Shown piece by piece: positions 34,950 to 43,143 of a DNA stretch of 43,143 bases. Position numbers and translations under genes: made by a program. The notes beneath the pieces were generated by a model that did no database searches, was not told the origin of the DNA, and worked only from the letters and a program-made list of their open reading frames with translations. The stretch is from Candidatus Eiseniibacteriota bacterium (GTDB lineage Bacteria; Eisenbacteria; RBG-16-71-46): contig VBOY01000010.1 in the NCBI GenBank assembly GCA_005893295.1, positions 1-43,143 on the forward strand. The letters run 5' to 3'. How positions within the stretch are numbered: position 1 is the stretch's first letter; each line of letters starts with the position of its first letter.

Positions 34950-35246
34950 TCAGGTCTCGAGACGTTCCAGCTTCTTGGCCAGCGCCTCGATCCGCGATGC
35001 CACTTCGCGCCGCTCGCCCTGCCACTCGCGCTGCTCCTTGCGCAGCGCGTGCACCTCGGCGACCAGTGCGGCGACATCCTGCCCCTGAAGCTTCTCTTCC
35101 GCATCGCGCAATCGCCGCGAGAACTCCTCCTTCTCGTGCTCCAAGCGCTGCTTCTCTTCACGTAGACGTTGGACCAGCGCGGCGGCCTTTTCGACGCGCT
35201 CCGCCAGCAGGTCGAGATCGGTATGCACTACTGTGGTCTCGTTCAT
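34950..35246 (-). CDS. Small coiled-coil protein, ZapB-like
   Basis: This 98-residue protein is almost entirely predicted alpha-helix, rich in Glu, Lys, Arg and Leu with heptad spacing (LLAERVEKAAALVQRLREE and similar through the C-terminus). No enzyme motif is present. Size, coiled coil and position beside zapA suggest a ZapB-type division-site protein, but coiled coils are low-information, so this is inference. The ATG at 35246 overlaps the pheT stop by ATGA, so it is translated with pheT. Confidence 0.6.
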   Translation of the reverse strand: MNETTVVHTDLDLLAERVEKAAALVQRLREEKQRLEHEKEEFSRRLRDAEEKLQGQDVAALVAEVHALRKEQREWQGERREVASRIEALAKKLERLET

Positions 35247-37684
35247 CGCTCTCTCAGTCGGCCGCCGCACGCCCGGGCCACGGCTGCGGACATCTGGTCT
35301 TGAACAGTCTGGACTTCGGACTCCTCCAGCGTTCGTCCGGGATGTTGGAACTGGACCGCAAACGCCAAGCTCTTCATCCCCGCCGGGGTGCCCGGACCAG
35401 CATACACGTCGAACAACTCCAGCGATTGCAGCCATTCACCGGCAGCTCCCCTGAGCGCCCCCTCGAGCTCCACGTAGGTCACGGACTCGGGCACGTAGTA
35501 CGCGAGGTCACGACGGACCGGAGGGAAGCGACCGGGGGTGGCCGCGCGTGGGGCCGCTGCGGCGCGCCGCGACAGCGAGTCGACCAGCACCACGAACAGG
35601 TGCACCGGGACCTCGATGTCCCAGACGCGGAGCAGCGAGTGCCCCAGCGTCCCCGCCCATCCAATGCGCGAAGCCCCGCTCGCAACTTCAGCGCTGGCAC
35701 CGGCTTTCCAACCGGGCGCAGAATAAGCTCGCCATTCGAGCGTGTCAACGCCCATCTCCTCGAGCCAGGCCTCCCATAGGCCCTTGGCGTCGAAGAAGTC
35801 CACCGGTTGCTGCGCCGCGTCGTGGGCGTGCTCGAAACGCGGGCCGGTCGCCAGGGCGGCCAGGATCTGGGTCTCGACCGGGAGCTCGGCCGCGCCGGGC
35901 GACTCGGCGTCCGCCCTCGGCGCGCAGAATCCTGTCCCGACCTCGAACAGCCGAACCGCCGCCATGCCCTGTCTCAGGTTGTGCGCACAGGCCCGCAGCA
36001 GGCCCGCCACTGGATTGGGTCGCAACACGGCGCTCTCGCGGCTCATCGGGTTCATGAGGGTTACCAGCTCGAGCTCTGCTTGGCCCAGCAGAGCCGCGGT
36101 CGCCCGCGCCTCCTCCTCGGAGATCAGGCTCGTGGTCCACGCCTCGGTGAGTCCACGTGCCGCCATCGCGTTGCGGGCCCGTTCGAGCAGGCGCTCGTGT
36201 GCCCCGCGCACCGCGAGGACGCCATGGGTATCGGGAGGTGCTTCGGGGATGCGGTCGTAGCCGTGCGAGCGACCCACCTCCTCGATCAGGTCTTCCTCGA
36301 CCGTCACGTCGGGGCGCCAGCTCGGTACGTGGACCACGAGCGGATCGCCGCGCTCGACCCGGAACTCCAGGGATTCGAGATGGCGCGCGATCTCGTCGGC
36401 TTTGACCGAGACACCGAGCAGGCGCGCGCAACGGCCGACACGCAGCCTCAGCGTGCGCCCGCTGGGGCGCATTTGGTTGCGCTCGCGGGCCGCCCCGAGG
36501 CGGAAGCCCGGCGAAAGCTCGCGCAGCAGCGAGACGAAGCGCGCCGTGGCCGCCGAGCCTCCCTCGGGGTCGACGCCGCGCTCGAAGCGCCGCGAAGCCT
36601 CCGTGGCGAGTCCCAGGGCGCGCGCCCCGCGGCGGATGCGACGCGGCTCGAACCACGCGCACTCGAGCAGGAGCGACGTGGTCGACTCGGTGACCTCGGT
36701 CTCGAGTCCGCCCATGATGCCGGCCACGGCGGCCGGGCGCTCCCGATCCGCGATCACCAGCACCTCGGGGTCGAGGGAGCGCTCCTTGCCATCCAGCGTG
36801 ACGATGGTCTCCCCCGCCGCCGCGCGCCGCACCCGAATCGCCCGGCCCTTGAGCTTCGCCAAGTCGAAGGCGTGCAGCGGCTGCCCGAGCTCGAGCAGCA
36901 CCAGGTTCGTGAGATCGACGACGTTGTTCACCGAGCGTTGGCCGACCGACGCCAGACGGCCGACCAGCCAGGAGGGCGAAGGGCCGACCCGGATCGCTTC
37001 GATCGTCTGCGCGATGTAGCGCGGACATCCCTCGGGATCGGAGAGGTCGAGATCGAAGTCGTTCCGGCCCGACCACCGCGCCGCGAGCCACGCCTGCGCC
37101 GCGCGGGTCCAGCGGGCTCCGAGCGCCGCGCGCACCTCGCGCGCCAGCCCCGCGATCCCCAGCCCGTCGGGACGATTGAACGGCACCTCGACTTCGAGCA
37201 CCTGATCGGAGGGGCCGAGCACGCGATCGAGCGGAGTGCCGAGCGGGAGCTCATCGGCGCGACCCGTGAGCTGTGTCAGATCGACGATCCCCTCCTGATC
37301 GTCCGAAAGACCCAGCTCGGCCGCCGAGCACAGCATGCCCTGGCTCTCGACCCCGCGGATCTTGCTCTTGCGGATCGCCGTGCCGTTGGGTAGACGCGCC
37401 CCCACGGTCGCGAGCGGCACGATCATGCCGGCGCGCACGTTGGTGGCGCCGCAGACGATCGACAGTTCACCCGCGCCGCCGTCGACCCGGCACAGGGTCA
37501 GCCGATCGGCGTCGGGGTGGCGCGAGACCTCGAGCACCCGGGCCACCACCACCCCGCGATACTCGCGCCCGAGGGTCTCGACCGCCTCGACGTAGAATCC
37601 GCGCAGGGTGAGCGTCTCGGCGAGGGACTCGGCCGAGACGTCGAGCTCCACCCAATCGCGCAACCACGACATGGGTAGCTTCAT
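35243..37684 (-). CDS. pheT: Phenylalanine-tRNA ligase beta subunit
   Basis: PheT pairs with PheS to charge tRNA-Phe. The 813-residue protein shows MSWLRDWV, an EMAP/OB-type tRNA-binding domain (VVARVLEVSRHPDADRL, VCGATNVRAG), B3/B4 editing domains, a B5 domain (LGVSVKADEIARHLESLEF, PSWRPDVTVEEDLIEEVGR), the core, and the C-terminal FDX-ACB domain (FPPVRRDLAYYV, SLAFAVQFQHPGRTLEESEV). Length is normal. It lies 54 nt after a DUF885 gene that separates it from pheS. Confidence 0.97.
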   Translation of the reverse strand: MKLPMSWLRDWVELDVSAESLAETLTLRGFYVEAVETLGREYRGVVVARVLEVSRHPDADRLTLCRVDGGAGELSIVCGATNVRAGMIVPLATVGARLPNGTAIRKSKIRGVESQGMLCSAAELGLSDDQEGIVDLTQLTGRADELPLGTPLDRVLGPSDQVLEVEVPFNRPDGLGIAGLAREVRAALGARWTRAAQAWLAARWSGRNDFDLDLSDPEGCPRYIAQTIEAIRVGPSPSWLVGRLASVGQRSVNNVVDLTNLVLLELGQPLHAFDLAKLKGRAIRVRRAAAGETIVTLDGKERSLDPEVLVIADRERPAAVAGIMGGLETEVTESTTSLLLECAWFEPRRIRRGARALGLATEASRRFERGVDPEGGSAATARFVSLLRELSPGFRLGAARERNQMRPSGRTLRLRVGRCARLLGVSVKADEIARHLESLEFRVERGDPLVVHVPSWRPDVTVEEDLIEEVGRSHGYDRIPEAPPDTHGVLAVRGAHERLLERARNAMAARGLTEAWTTSLISEEEARATAALLGQAELELVTLMNPMSRESAVLRPNPVAGLLRACAHNLRQGMAAVRLFEVGTGFCAPRADAESPGAAELPVETQILAALATGPRFEHAHDAAQQPVDFFDAKGLWEAWLEEMGVDTLEWRAYSAPGWKAGASAEVASGASRIGWAGTLGHSLLRVWDIEVPVHLFVVLVDSLSRRAAAAPRAATPGRFPPVRRDLAYYVPESVTYVELEGALRGAAGEWLQSLELFDVYAGPGTPAGMKSLAFAVQFQHPGRTLEESEVQTVQDQMSAAVARACGGRLRER

Positions 37685-37738
37685 GGCGTCAAGCTACGCG
37701 GCGGCGCCCGAGCTTGTCCAGGACCTCCCCCGGCACGC

Positions 37739-39574
37739 TCATCCGCCGCGTTCCGTGGCCGCACGGCGCGACTCGGCGGCGATCCATTCGTCCACCACCT
37801 GCTCGAGCAGCGTCAGGGGCAGCGCCCCGTTCGTCAGCACGACGTCGTGAAACCGCTTGAGATCGAAGCCGGGACCGAGCCGATCCATCGCCCGCTGCCG
37901 CAGCTCGAGGATCTTGAGCTGTCCCACCTTGTAGGCGCACGCCTGGCCCGGGTTCACGATGTAGCGCTCGACCTCGGTCGTCACTTCCTTCTCGCGCATG
38001 CCGGTGGTGCGCATCATGTAGTCGATCGCCTGCTCGCGGGTCCAGCGCTTGCGGTGGATGCCGGTGTCCACCACGAGTCGCACGGCGCGGAACAGCTCGG
38101 CCTGGAGCGCGCCCAGAGAGTCGTAGGCGTCGCGGTGGAACCCGTTCTCGAGCGCGACGCGCTCGGCGTAGAGGCCCCAGCCCTCGACGTACGCCGTGAA
38201 CGGGATGATGCGGCGGAAGAACGGCATCCCCTTGAGCTGCTGGGCGATCGTGAGCTGGAAATGATGGCCCGGGATCGCCTCGTGGTAGGCGGTGGTGGGC
38301 ATGCCGAGCCGGCTGGTCTCGGCAGGGTCACGCAGATTGACGAAGAAGATTCCGGGCCGCTCCCCGCCGATCGACGCCGGCTGGTAGTAGGCGGCAGGAG
38401 CCGTCGCCTCGCGGAAAGCCGGCACGCGCTTCACCTCGACCCCGAACCCCGGGCGAACCCCGAACAGGGGCGCGACGCGCCGATTCGCCTCGTCGATGAT
38501 CGCCTGGTAATCGGCCAGGATGCGCGTCCGCCCCGAGTCGCCCGGCGGGTAATGGAAGCGCGGCTCGCCCGCGAGCTGGATCATGGTGGCCGCGAGGTCG
38601 CGGGTCGGGTAGCCGTGCCGAGCGAGGATCTCCTTCATCTCCGCTTGGAGGCGTGCGACCTCGCGCAGGCCGAGGACGTGGATCGTGTCGGCGGGCAGAT
38701 CGGTCGTGGTGTTGCTCCGCAAGCATTGGTCGTAATAGGCGTCGCCGTTCGGAAGCTTCCACACGCCATCGTCTTCACTCGCCACCGCCTCGAGGTGAGC
38801 GCAGGCAGCGATCAACCGATCGTAGGCTGGATGAACGGTACGCCGAACCTCGTCTGCGACGCGGCGCTCAAGACGGGCCCGCTCCCCCCGCGTGAGGCCC
38901 GGCATGGTGTCGATACGAGCCGCGAAGGTGCGAACCAACGGATTCGAGTCCGCCGGGACGCGGCGGAAGCTCTTCATTTCGGCCGACACCTCGCGGAGCA
39001 CGAAACGCGGCGGGATCACTCGCATCCGCTCGCGCAGTCGCAGCCCCTCGATCACCTGGTCGTACGCGACGCCGAAGCGGGCGAGCCGCTTGACGTAGTC
39101 CTCGGCATCGCGCGGCCGCCGCAGCGGGTGCGTGTTCATCATGAAATCGGGCAGCGCGCTCTGCATGCCGAAGAGCTGGTTCACCGGATAGTCGTAGAAC
39201 AGGAAGCGATTGCCGCGCTGCTGGTCGGTGAGGAACCAGTCGAGCACCTGATAGGACAGGCGCTGGCTCTCGGACATCCGGTCGGTCCGATACCGGTGGA
39301 GGATCTGGATCTGGCGATCGAGGAAGCGCGCCTCGCGCCGGGCGAAGGTGACCGAAAAATCGTCGAGGTCGCCGGCGAAGAAGTGCACCGGAGTGCCGTC
39401 GAGGATGCCGAGCCCGGTGAGCAACATCGGGTGGCGAAGCGCGTACTCGATGAACACGCGCGCGTAGTAATCGTCGATCCGCCATGGGGTGAACCAGATC
39501 GTCGGCACCAGGAAGATCGCCGCCGCGAGGGCCAGCCCCAGCGCGCCGAGCGCGAGCCGCTTGCGTCTCCTCAT
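37739..39574 (-). CDS. DUF885-family metallopeptidase-like protein
   Basis: This 611-residue protein belongs to the DUF885 family, gluzincin-like with an HExxGHH-type motif. HEAIPGHH is at 431-438 and TAYVEGWGLYAE, with the probable third ligand Glu, about 30 residues later. The N-terminus has a basic patch and a hydrophobic segment (about residues 6-27), a membrane anchor or signal peptide. The start is the ATG at 39574, with AAGGGGG 5 nt upstream. It sits between pheS (57 nt) and pheT (54 nt), on the same strand, so it is probably co-transcribed. A zinc peptidase role is inferred; substrate unknown. Confidence 0.85.
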   Translation of the reverse strand: MRRRKRLALGALGLALAAAIFLVPTIWFTPWRIDDYYARVFIEYALRHPMLLTGLGILDGTPVHFFAGDLDDFSVTFARREARFLDRQIQILHRYRTDRMSESQRLSYQVLDWFLTDQQRGNRFLFYDYPVNQLFGMQSALPDFMMNTHPLRRPRDAEDYVKRLARFGVAYDQVIEGLRLRERMRVIPPRFVLREVSAEMKSFRRVPADSNPLVRTFAARIDTMPGLTRGERARLERRVADEVRRTVHPAYDRLIAACAHLEAVASEDDGVWKLPNGDAYYDQCLRSNTTTDLPADTIHVLGLREVARLQAEMKEILARHGYPTRDLAATMIQLAGEPRFHYPPGDSGRTRILADYQAIIDEANRRVAPLFGVRPGFGVEVKRVPAFREATAPAAYYQPASIGGERPGIFFVNLRDPAETSRLGMPTTAYHEAIPGHHFQLTIAQQLKGMPFFRRIIPFTAYVEGWGLYAERVALENGFHRDAYDSLGALQAELFRAVRLVVDTGIHRKRWTREQAIDYMMRTTGMREKEVTTEVERYIVNPGQACAYKVGQLKILELRQRAMDRLGPGFDLKRFHDVVLTNGALPLTLLEQVVDEWIAAESRRAATERGG

Positions 39575-39631
39575 CGATGCCCCCTTGAGACGCCGGTGGC
39601 CCCGCGGCCGGGCCGGCATCCGCGTTCGGCG

Positions 39632-40783
39632 TTAGAACTGGCTCAGGAAACGCAGGTCGTTCTCGAGGAACAGCCGAATCTCGGGCACTCCGTAGCGCAG
39701 CATCGCGATCCGCTCGAGGCCCATGCCGAAGGCGAACCCGGTCACTTCCTCGGGATCGTAGCCCACCGCGCTGAACACGTTCGGGTGCACCATGCCCGCC
39801 CCCAGCACCTCGAGCCAGCCGGTGCCCTTGCACACCACGCAGCGTTTCTCCCCCGCGGGGGTGTGCTCGATGCCGGTGCCTCCGCACAGCACGCACGCGA
39901 CGTCCATCTGCGCCCCGGGCTCGACGAACGGAAAGTAGACCGGCACCAGTCGGGTGCGGATCTTCGCGCCGTAGATCTCCCGCGCAAAGGCAGCGAGCGT
40001 GCCCTTGAGGTCCGCCAGGCTCACGTCGCGATCGACGAACAGGCCGTCGATCTGATGGAACTGATCCATGTGCGTTGCGTCCACGTGCTCGGCGCGATAC
40101 ACGCGGCCCGGGAACACCCGGCGCAGCGGTGGCTTGCGCTCCTCCATCGCGCGCACCCAACCCGGCGAGGTATGAGTGCGCAGCAGGACCTCGGGGCGCA
40201 CGAAGTACGTGTCGTGGGCGTCGCGCGCGGGATGGTCGGTGGGGAAGTTGAGCTTGGTGAAATTGTAGGGCTCGAGCTCGACCTCGGGGCTCGTATAGAC
40301 CGAGTAGCCCATGCCGTGGAACAGATCGAGCAGCTCTCCCTGGATCTGCGCCAGCACGTGACGCCGGCCGACCCATGGACGGCGCCCGGGCAAGGTGAGA
40401 TCGAGTCCCGTCGCTGCCCGGGCTTCGGCCTCGCGCTCGAGCTGGGAGCGCCGCGCCGCTTCGATCTCGGCGAGCCAGCGTTTGACCTGGTTGAGCCCAC
40501 GGCCGCGCCGCTTGCGCTCGTCGAGCGGCAATCCCGGCAGATCGCCGAGGGCCAGGGTGATGACGCCGCGCTCGCGACCGAGCAGCGCCGCGCGACGCTG
40601 GTCGAGGGCGGCAGGATTGGCGGCGCCGGCCAGCACCTCGGCCCCGCGTCGGTAGAGTGCGGCCAGCTCGTGATCGAGCGACTCCAGCTCGGCGAGATGC
40701 TGCGCGTGCTCCGGCGCGAGCCCGGCCGGGTCCCCCGCCTCCCACGCCGGGTCGATGCCCAGGTGCGGGACCGCGGCGTGCAT
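39632..40783 (-). CDS. pheS: Phenylalanine-tRNA ligase alpha subunit
   Basis: PheS is the catalytic class II synthetase subunit. The 383-residue protein has an N-terminal coiled-coil tRNA-binding arm (about 25-120), motif 2 (HDTYFVRPEVLLRTHTS and RVFPGRVYRAEHVDATH) and motif 3 (GFAFGMGLERIAMLRYGV). Two CxxC pairs in CVLCGGTG and CVVCKGTG form a zinc-knuckle-like insertion found in some bacterial PheS. The ATG at 40783 overlaps the rplT stop (TGATG). Confidence 0.96.
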   Translation of the reverse strand: MHAAVPHLGIDPAWEAGDPAGLAPEHAQHLAELESLDHELAALYRRGAEVLAGAANPAALDQRRAALLGRERGVITLALGDLPGLPLDERKRRGRGLNQVKRWLAEIEAARRSQLEREAEARAATGLDLTLPGRRPWVGRRHVLAQIQGELLDLFHGMGYSVYTSPEVELEPYNFTKLNFPTDHPARDAHDTYFVRPEVLLRTHTSPGWVRAMEERKPPLRRVFPGRVYRAEHVDATHMDQFHQIDGLFVDRDVSLADLKGTLAAFAREIYGAKIRTRLVPVYFPFVEPGAQMDVACVLCGGTGIEHTPAGEKRCVVCKGTGWLEVLGAGMVHPNVFSAVGYDPEEVTGFAFGMGLERIAMLRYGVPEIRLFLENDLRFLSQF

Positions 40784-41139
40784 CAGGCTTCCGCCGACTT
40801 GGCGACCTCCGCGAGCCGGGCGAAGGCTGCGGCGTCGCGAACCGCGAGGTCGGCCAGCAGCTTGCGGTTCACTTCGACCTGAGCTCGCTTGAGCCCGGAG
40901 ATGAGCGTGCTGTACGAGAGCCCGTTGATGCGGGCCGCCGCGTTGATGCGCGTGATCCACAGCCGCCGGAAATCGCGCTTACGCGTCCGCCGATGCTCGT
41001 AGGCGAACTGACCAGCGCGCTGCACGGTCTGAAGCGCGCTCTTGAACAGCTTGCGGCGCCCGCCGTAGGCGCCCTTGGCGGCCTTGAGGACTTTGCGACG
41101 TCGGGCGCGTCCCGGGACGACCGTCTTGGTACGTGGCAT
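40783..41139 (-). CDS. rplT: 50S ribosomal protein L20
   Basis: L20 is an early assembly protein binding 23S rRNA. The 118-residue sequence has [37 protein letters not shown] and YSTLISGL, all diagnostic. The ATG at 41139 lies 65 nt after rpmI. In homologous operons L20 represses its own mRNA; I see no leader fold here that I can assign. Confidence 0.97.
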   Translation of the reverse strand: MPRTKTVVPGRARRRKVLKAAKGAYGGRRKLFKSALQTVQRAGQFAYEHRRTRKRDFRRLWITRINAAARINGLSYSTLISGLKRAQVEVNRKLLADLAVRDAAAFARLAEVAKSAEA

Positions 41140-41204
41140 GAGTCACCATCTCCATCCCGATGCGCCGCGCGAAGGAGCGGCGTCCGGGGCTCGAGGATCA
41201 AGGG

Positions 41205-41402
41205 TCAACGTCGTCCGAGCATGCGCAGCGCCCGCGCCTGGTCGACGGCAGCCACGAGGGTCGTGCCCAGCAATCGCCGCTTCTGTTTGCGCGCTTTGCG
41301 GATCATTCCGTGGCGCTTGCCGGACTTGGCGCGCGTGACGCGCCCGGTACCGGAGACGCCGAAGCGCTTCGCCGCCGCGCGGTTCGTCTTGTGCTTGGGC
41401 AT
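41205..41402 (-). CDS. rpmI: 50S ribosomal protein L35
   Basis: This 65-residue basic protein has [28 protein letters not shown] and KQKRRL, typical of L35. AGGAGAG lies 7 nt before the ATG. It stands between infC and rplT in the usual order. Confidence 0.97.
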   Translation of the reverse strand: MPKHKTNRAAAKRFGVSGTGRVTRAKSGKRHGMIRKARKQKRRLLGTTLVAAVDQARALRMLGRR

Positions 41403-41473
41403 TTCCTGGCTCTCCTAAACGTGCAACGTCGCCGCACGGCGACGCGAAAATCTCGGTGCCGCGATCGCGGAAC

Positions 41474-42037
41474 CTAGTGGGAGGCGCTGGCTTTGGGCGG
41501 CGCCGGACCTCCCCGCGGCGGTTTGGGCATCACCACCATCGACAGCGTCCGTCCCTCCGAGCGCGCGGGCGACTCCACAGTCGCGAGCTCGGCGAGCTCG
41601 GCGACGATCTTATGGATCAGCTTGTGGCCGATATCCTGGTGCGCCATCTCGCGCCCCCGGAACGTGATCGTGAACTTGACCTTGTTGCGTTCCTCCAGGA
41701 ACTCCCGCGCGTGGTCCATCTTGAAGCTGTAATCGTGGCCCTCGATCTTCGGTCGCATCTTGATCTCTTTCAGGTGCACGACGTGCTGCTTCTTCTTGGC
41801 CTTGCGGGCGCGCCGGTTCTGCTCGTACTTGAACTTCCCGTAATCCATGATCCGGCAGACCGGAGGCCTCGCCGTGGGCGACACTTCCACCAGATCGAGT
41901 CCCTTGGACTGCGCCAGCGCGAGGGCCTCCCGCGCCGGCAGCACGCCGACCTGTTCTCCGTCGTCTCCGATGAGACGGACCTGCGGAACGCGAATACGCT
42001 CGTTGACACGAATCTCGGGTTGCCGATTGACTGAAAT
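41474..42037 (-). CDS. infC: Translation initiation factor IF-3
   Basis: IF-3 binds the 30S subunit and checks start codons. The 187-residue protein has EIRVNERIRVPQVRLIGDDGEQ, the PPVCRIMDYGKFKYEQ hinge region, KARKAKKKQ linker and the C-terminal domain (GHDYSFKMDHAREFLEE, KFTITFRGREM). The best start is an ATT at 42035-42037 with AGGAGGT 7 nt upstream. AUU starts are known for infC and give IF-3 autocontrol, because IF-3 discriminates against them. An in-frame GTG lies far upstream in the leader and is unlikely. Confidence 0.92.
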   Translation of the reverse strand: MSVNRQPEIRVNERIRVPQVRLIGDDGEQVGVLPAREALALAQSKGLDLVEVSPTARPPVCRIMDYGKFKYEQNRRARKAKKKQHVVHLKEIKMRPKIEGHDYSFKMDHAREFLEERNKVKFTITFRGREMAHQDIGHKLIHKIVAELAELATVESPARSEGRTLSMVVMPKPPRGGPAPPKASASH

Positions 42038-42240
42038 TGCCGTGACCTCCTGTTGGAAGACGCTGCGACCGCCCGCTCGAAATGAGCGCCAGGCGGGCCT
42101 CCGGGGCAGGAGCGCCGCCCGGCGCGAGGGCCGGCCGAGACGGCCTCGACGGGGTGGACCCAGGGCCGCTCGGAACCCGTGGCGAAGCCACAAGGGCCCG
42201 CGAGGGGTGAGAAGCGCGGAGCTTCTGCTTGAAAAACCGC
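42038..42240 (-). promoter_or_regulatory. 5' leader of infC-rpmI-rplT mRNA
   Basis: About 200 nt separate the predicted transcription start from the infC start. The leader is GC-rich with short hairpins such as GTGGC/GCCAC around TTC. No recognised riboswitch or autoregulatory site could be assigned. Confidence 0.4.
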
Positions 42241-42246
42241 CACGGC

Positions 42247-42275
42247 AGTCTAGCCAGGCGGGGGCGGACGTGCAA
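42247..42275 (-). promoter_or_regulatory. Promoter upstream of infC
   Basis: TTGCAC (42275-42270) and TAGACT (42252-42247) are 17 bases apart on the minus strand, in the gap after the thrS stop. The spacing is ideal and both boxes are near consensus. It would allow infC and the ribosomal genes to be transcribed apart from thrS. Confidence 0.7.
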
Positions 42276-42377
42276 GTCGCGAATCCTGGACAGCTGCGAA
42301 TCGGGGGCTTCCGTGTCGATCGCCCATGCTTGGGCGGCCTCGAGCTCGGGGCGGCCGCCGATTGCCGTTCGGCTGCC

Positions 42378-43143
42378 TTACGACCGCTCGGCGCTCTCCC
42401 TGCGCACCCGCTCGAGAAACGCCTGGCGCGTCATGGGTTCGAGCTGGCCCTGGCCCTTGCGGCGCGGCGCCACCGTGCCGGCTTCGGCTTCCCGCGGGCC
42501 CACCACCACCATGTAGGGCACCTTCTCCAACTCGGCATCGCGGATCTTGGCGGCGAGCTTTTCGTCGCGCAGATCGACCTCGGCCCGCACACCACCTTCC
42601 TTCAGCATGCGCCCGGTATCGGCGGCGTAGTCGAGCGCCTTGGGGTTCGCGGGGATCACAGCCACTTGGGTGGGCGCCAGCCACACCGGGAACTCGCCGC
42701 CGGTGTGCTCGATGTAGATGCCGACGAAGCGTTCCATCGATCCGAGGAGCGCACGATGAACCATCACGACCTCGTGCTCCTTGCTGTCGGATCCGCTGTA
42801 CCGTACCTGGAAGCGCTTGGGCAGATTCAGATCCACCTGAATCGTCGGGCACTGCCACCGGCGCCCCAGTGCGTCCTCGAGCTTGACGTCGATCTTGGGC
42901 GCGTAGAACGCGCCGCCGCCCTCGTCCGCTTCCTGGGGCATGCTTCGACGCTCGAGCGCCTGCCGCAGCGCCGCCGTCGCGAACGTCCATTCTTCGTCGC
43001 TGCCGATCGACTTGCCGTGTGGCCGCGTGGACAGGTAGCAGGTGTATTCGTATCCAAACGTGTGGAGCAGGGTGTCCATCAGATCCAGGACTCCCGACAC
43101 CTCGTCGGCGAGCTGGTCGCGGGTGCAGAAGATGTGCGAGTCG
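42378..43143 (-). CDS. thrS: Threonine-tRNA ligase, C-terminal part (gene starts beyond the window)
   Basis: ThrS charges tRNA-Thr. The visible 254 residues start inside the catalytic core (DSHIFCTRDQLADEV) and run through AFYAPKIDVKLEDALGRRWQCPTIQVDLNLPKRF, motif 3 (HRALLGSMERFVGIYIEHTGGEFP) and the HGTP anticodon-binding domain (WLAPTQVAVIP, KIRDAELEKVPYMVVVG). The reading frame is open to the right edge, so the N-terminal TGS and editing domains are outside. The position upstream of infC is standard. Confidence 0.97.
   Translation of the reverse strand, partial: DSHIFCTRDQLADEVSGVLDLMDTLLHTFGYEYTCYLSTRPHGKSIGSDEEWTFATAALRQALERRSMPQEADEGGGAFYAPKIDVKLEDALGRRWQCPTIQVDLNLPKRFQVRYSGSDSKEHEVVMVHRALLGSMERFVGIYIEHTGGEFPVWLAPTQVAVIPANPKALDYAADTGRMLKEGGVRAEVDLRDEKLAAKIRDAELEKVPYMVVVGPREAEAGTVAPRRKGQGQLEPMTRQAFLERVRRESAERS

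Noticed and set aside
37847-40882. A 1011-codon open frame on the plus strand
   Set aside because: It is antisense to pheS and the DUF885 gene. High GC leaves antisense frames open, and its translation is low-complexity Arg/Ala/Gly/His-rich with no family motif.

Overview
The window is a GC-rich bacterial chromosome segment in which every supported gene, about 35 coding sequences, one tRNA and one 6S-like RNA, lies on the minus strand, so transcription runs from high to low coordinates. Two secreted proteins with SprB/PKD-like or SBBP repeats end in a C-terminal FlgD-like / type IX-style sorting module. Together with a menaquinone-type methyltransferase, LptE and an NtrC-type regulator, this suggests a Gram-negative bacterium of the FCB/Candidatus Eisenbacteria kind. 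That placement is inference from gene content, because no 16S gene is present.

From right to left: (1) the translation cluster thrS (5' end outside the window), infC, rpmI, rplT, pheS, pheT, with a DUF885 metallopeptidase gene inserted between pheS and pheT. A TTGCAC-17-TAGACT promoter precedes infC, which appears to start at ATT. (2) A small coiled-coil ZapB-like protein, zapA, a 6S-like RNA, rny (RNase Y), then one continuous reading frame joining a YmdB-type phosphodiesterase to a complete FolD. (3) xseA, xseB, ispA, a divergent-PAP2 protein, dxs, nadK and recN. recN is broken by an apparent deletion of about 16 nt just after its Walker A motif. (4) trpE-G-D-C-F-B, tightly packed, with no trpA. 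(5) tRNA-Arg(CCG) with its own promoter, then a menG/ubiE-type methyltransferase with an unusual membrane-spanning tail, and a GAF-GGDEF diguanylate cyclase.

(6) A surface-sugar and envelope operon behind a TTGACC-17-TAGAGT promoter: a Gfo/Idh/MocA dehydrogenase, a left-handed beta-helix acyltransferase and a DegT aminotransferase (a set of the WlbA/WlbB/WlbC or WbpB/D/E kind), then a GAF-PAS histidine kinase with a cysteine cluster, its sigma54-type response regulator, lptE and holA. (7) At the left, the two large secreted repeat proteins and a terminator-rich end.

Points most worth a second look are the YmdB-FolD fusion next to RNase Y, the cysteine cluster in the kinase GAF domain, the recN lesion, the missing trpA, the DUF885 insertion in pheST, the membrane tail on the methyltransferase, and the duplicated domain of mixed base composition in the first secreted protein. 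No CRISPR array, insertion sequence or phage gene was seen.
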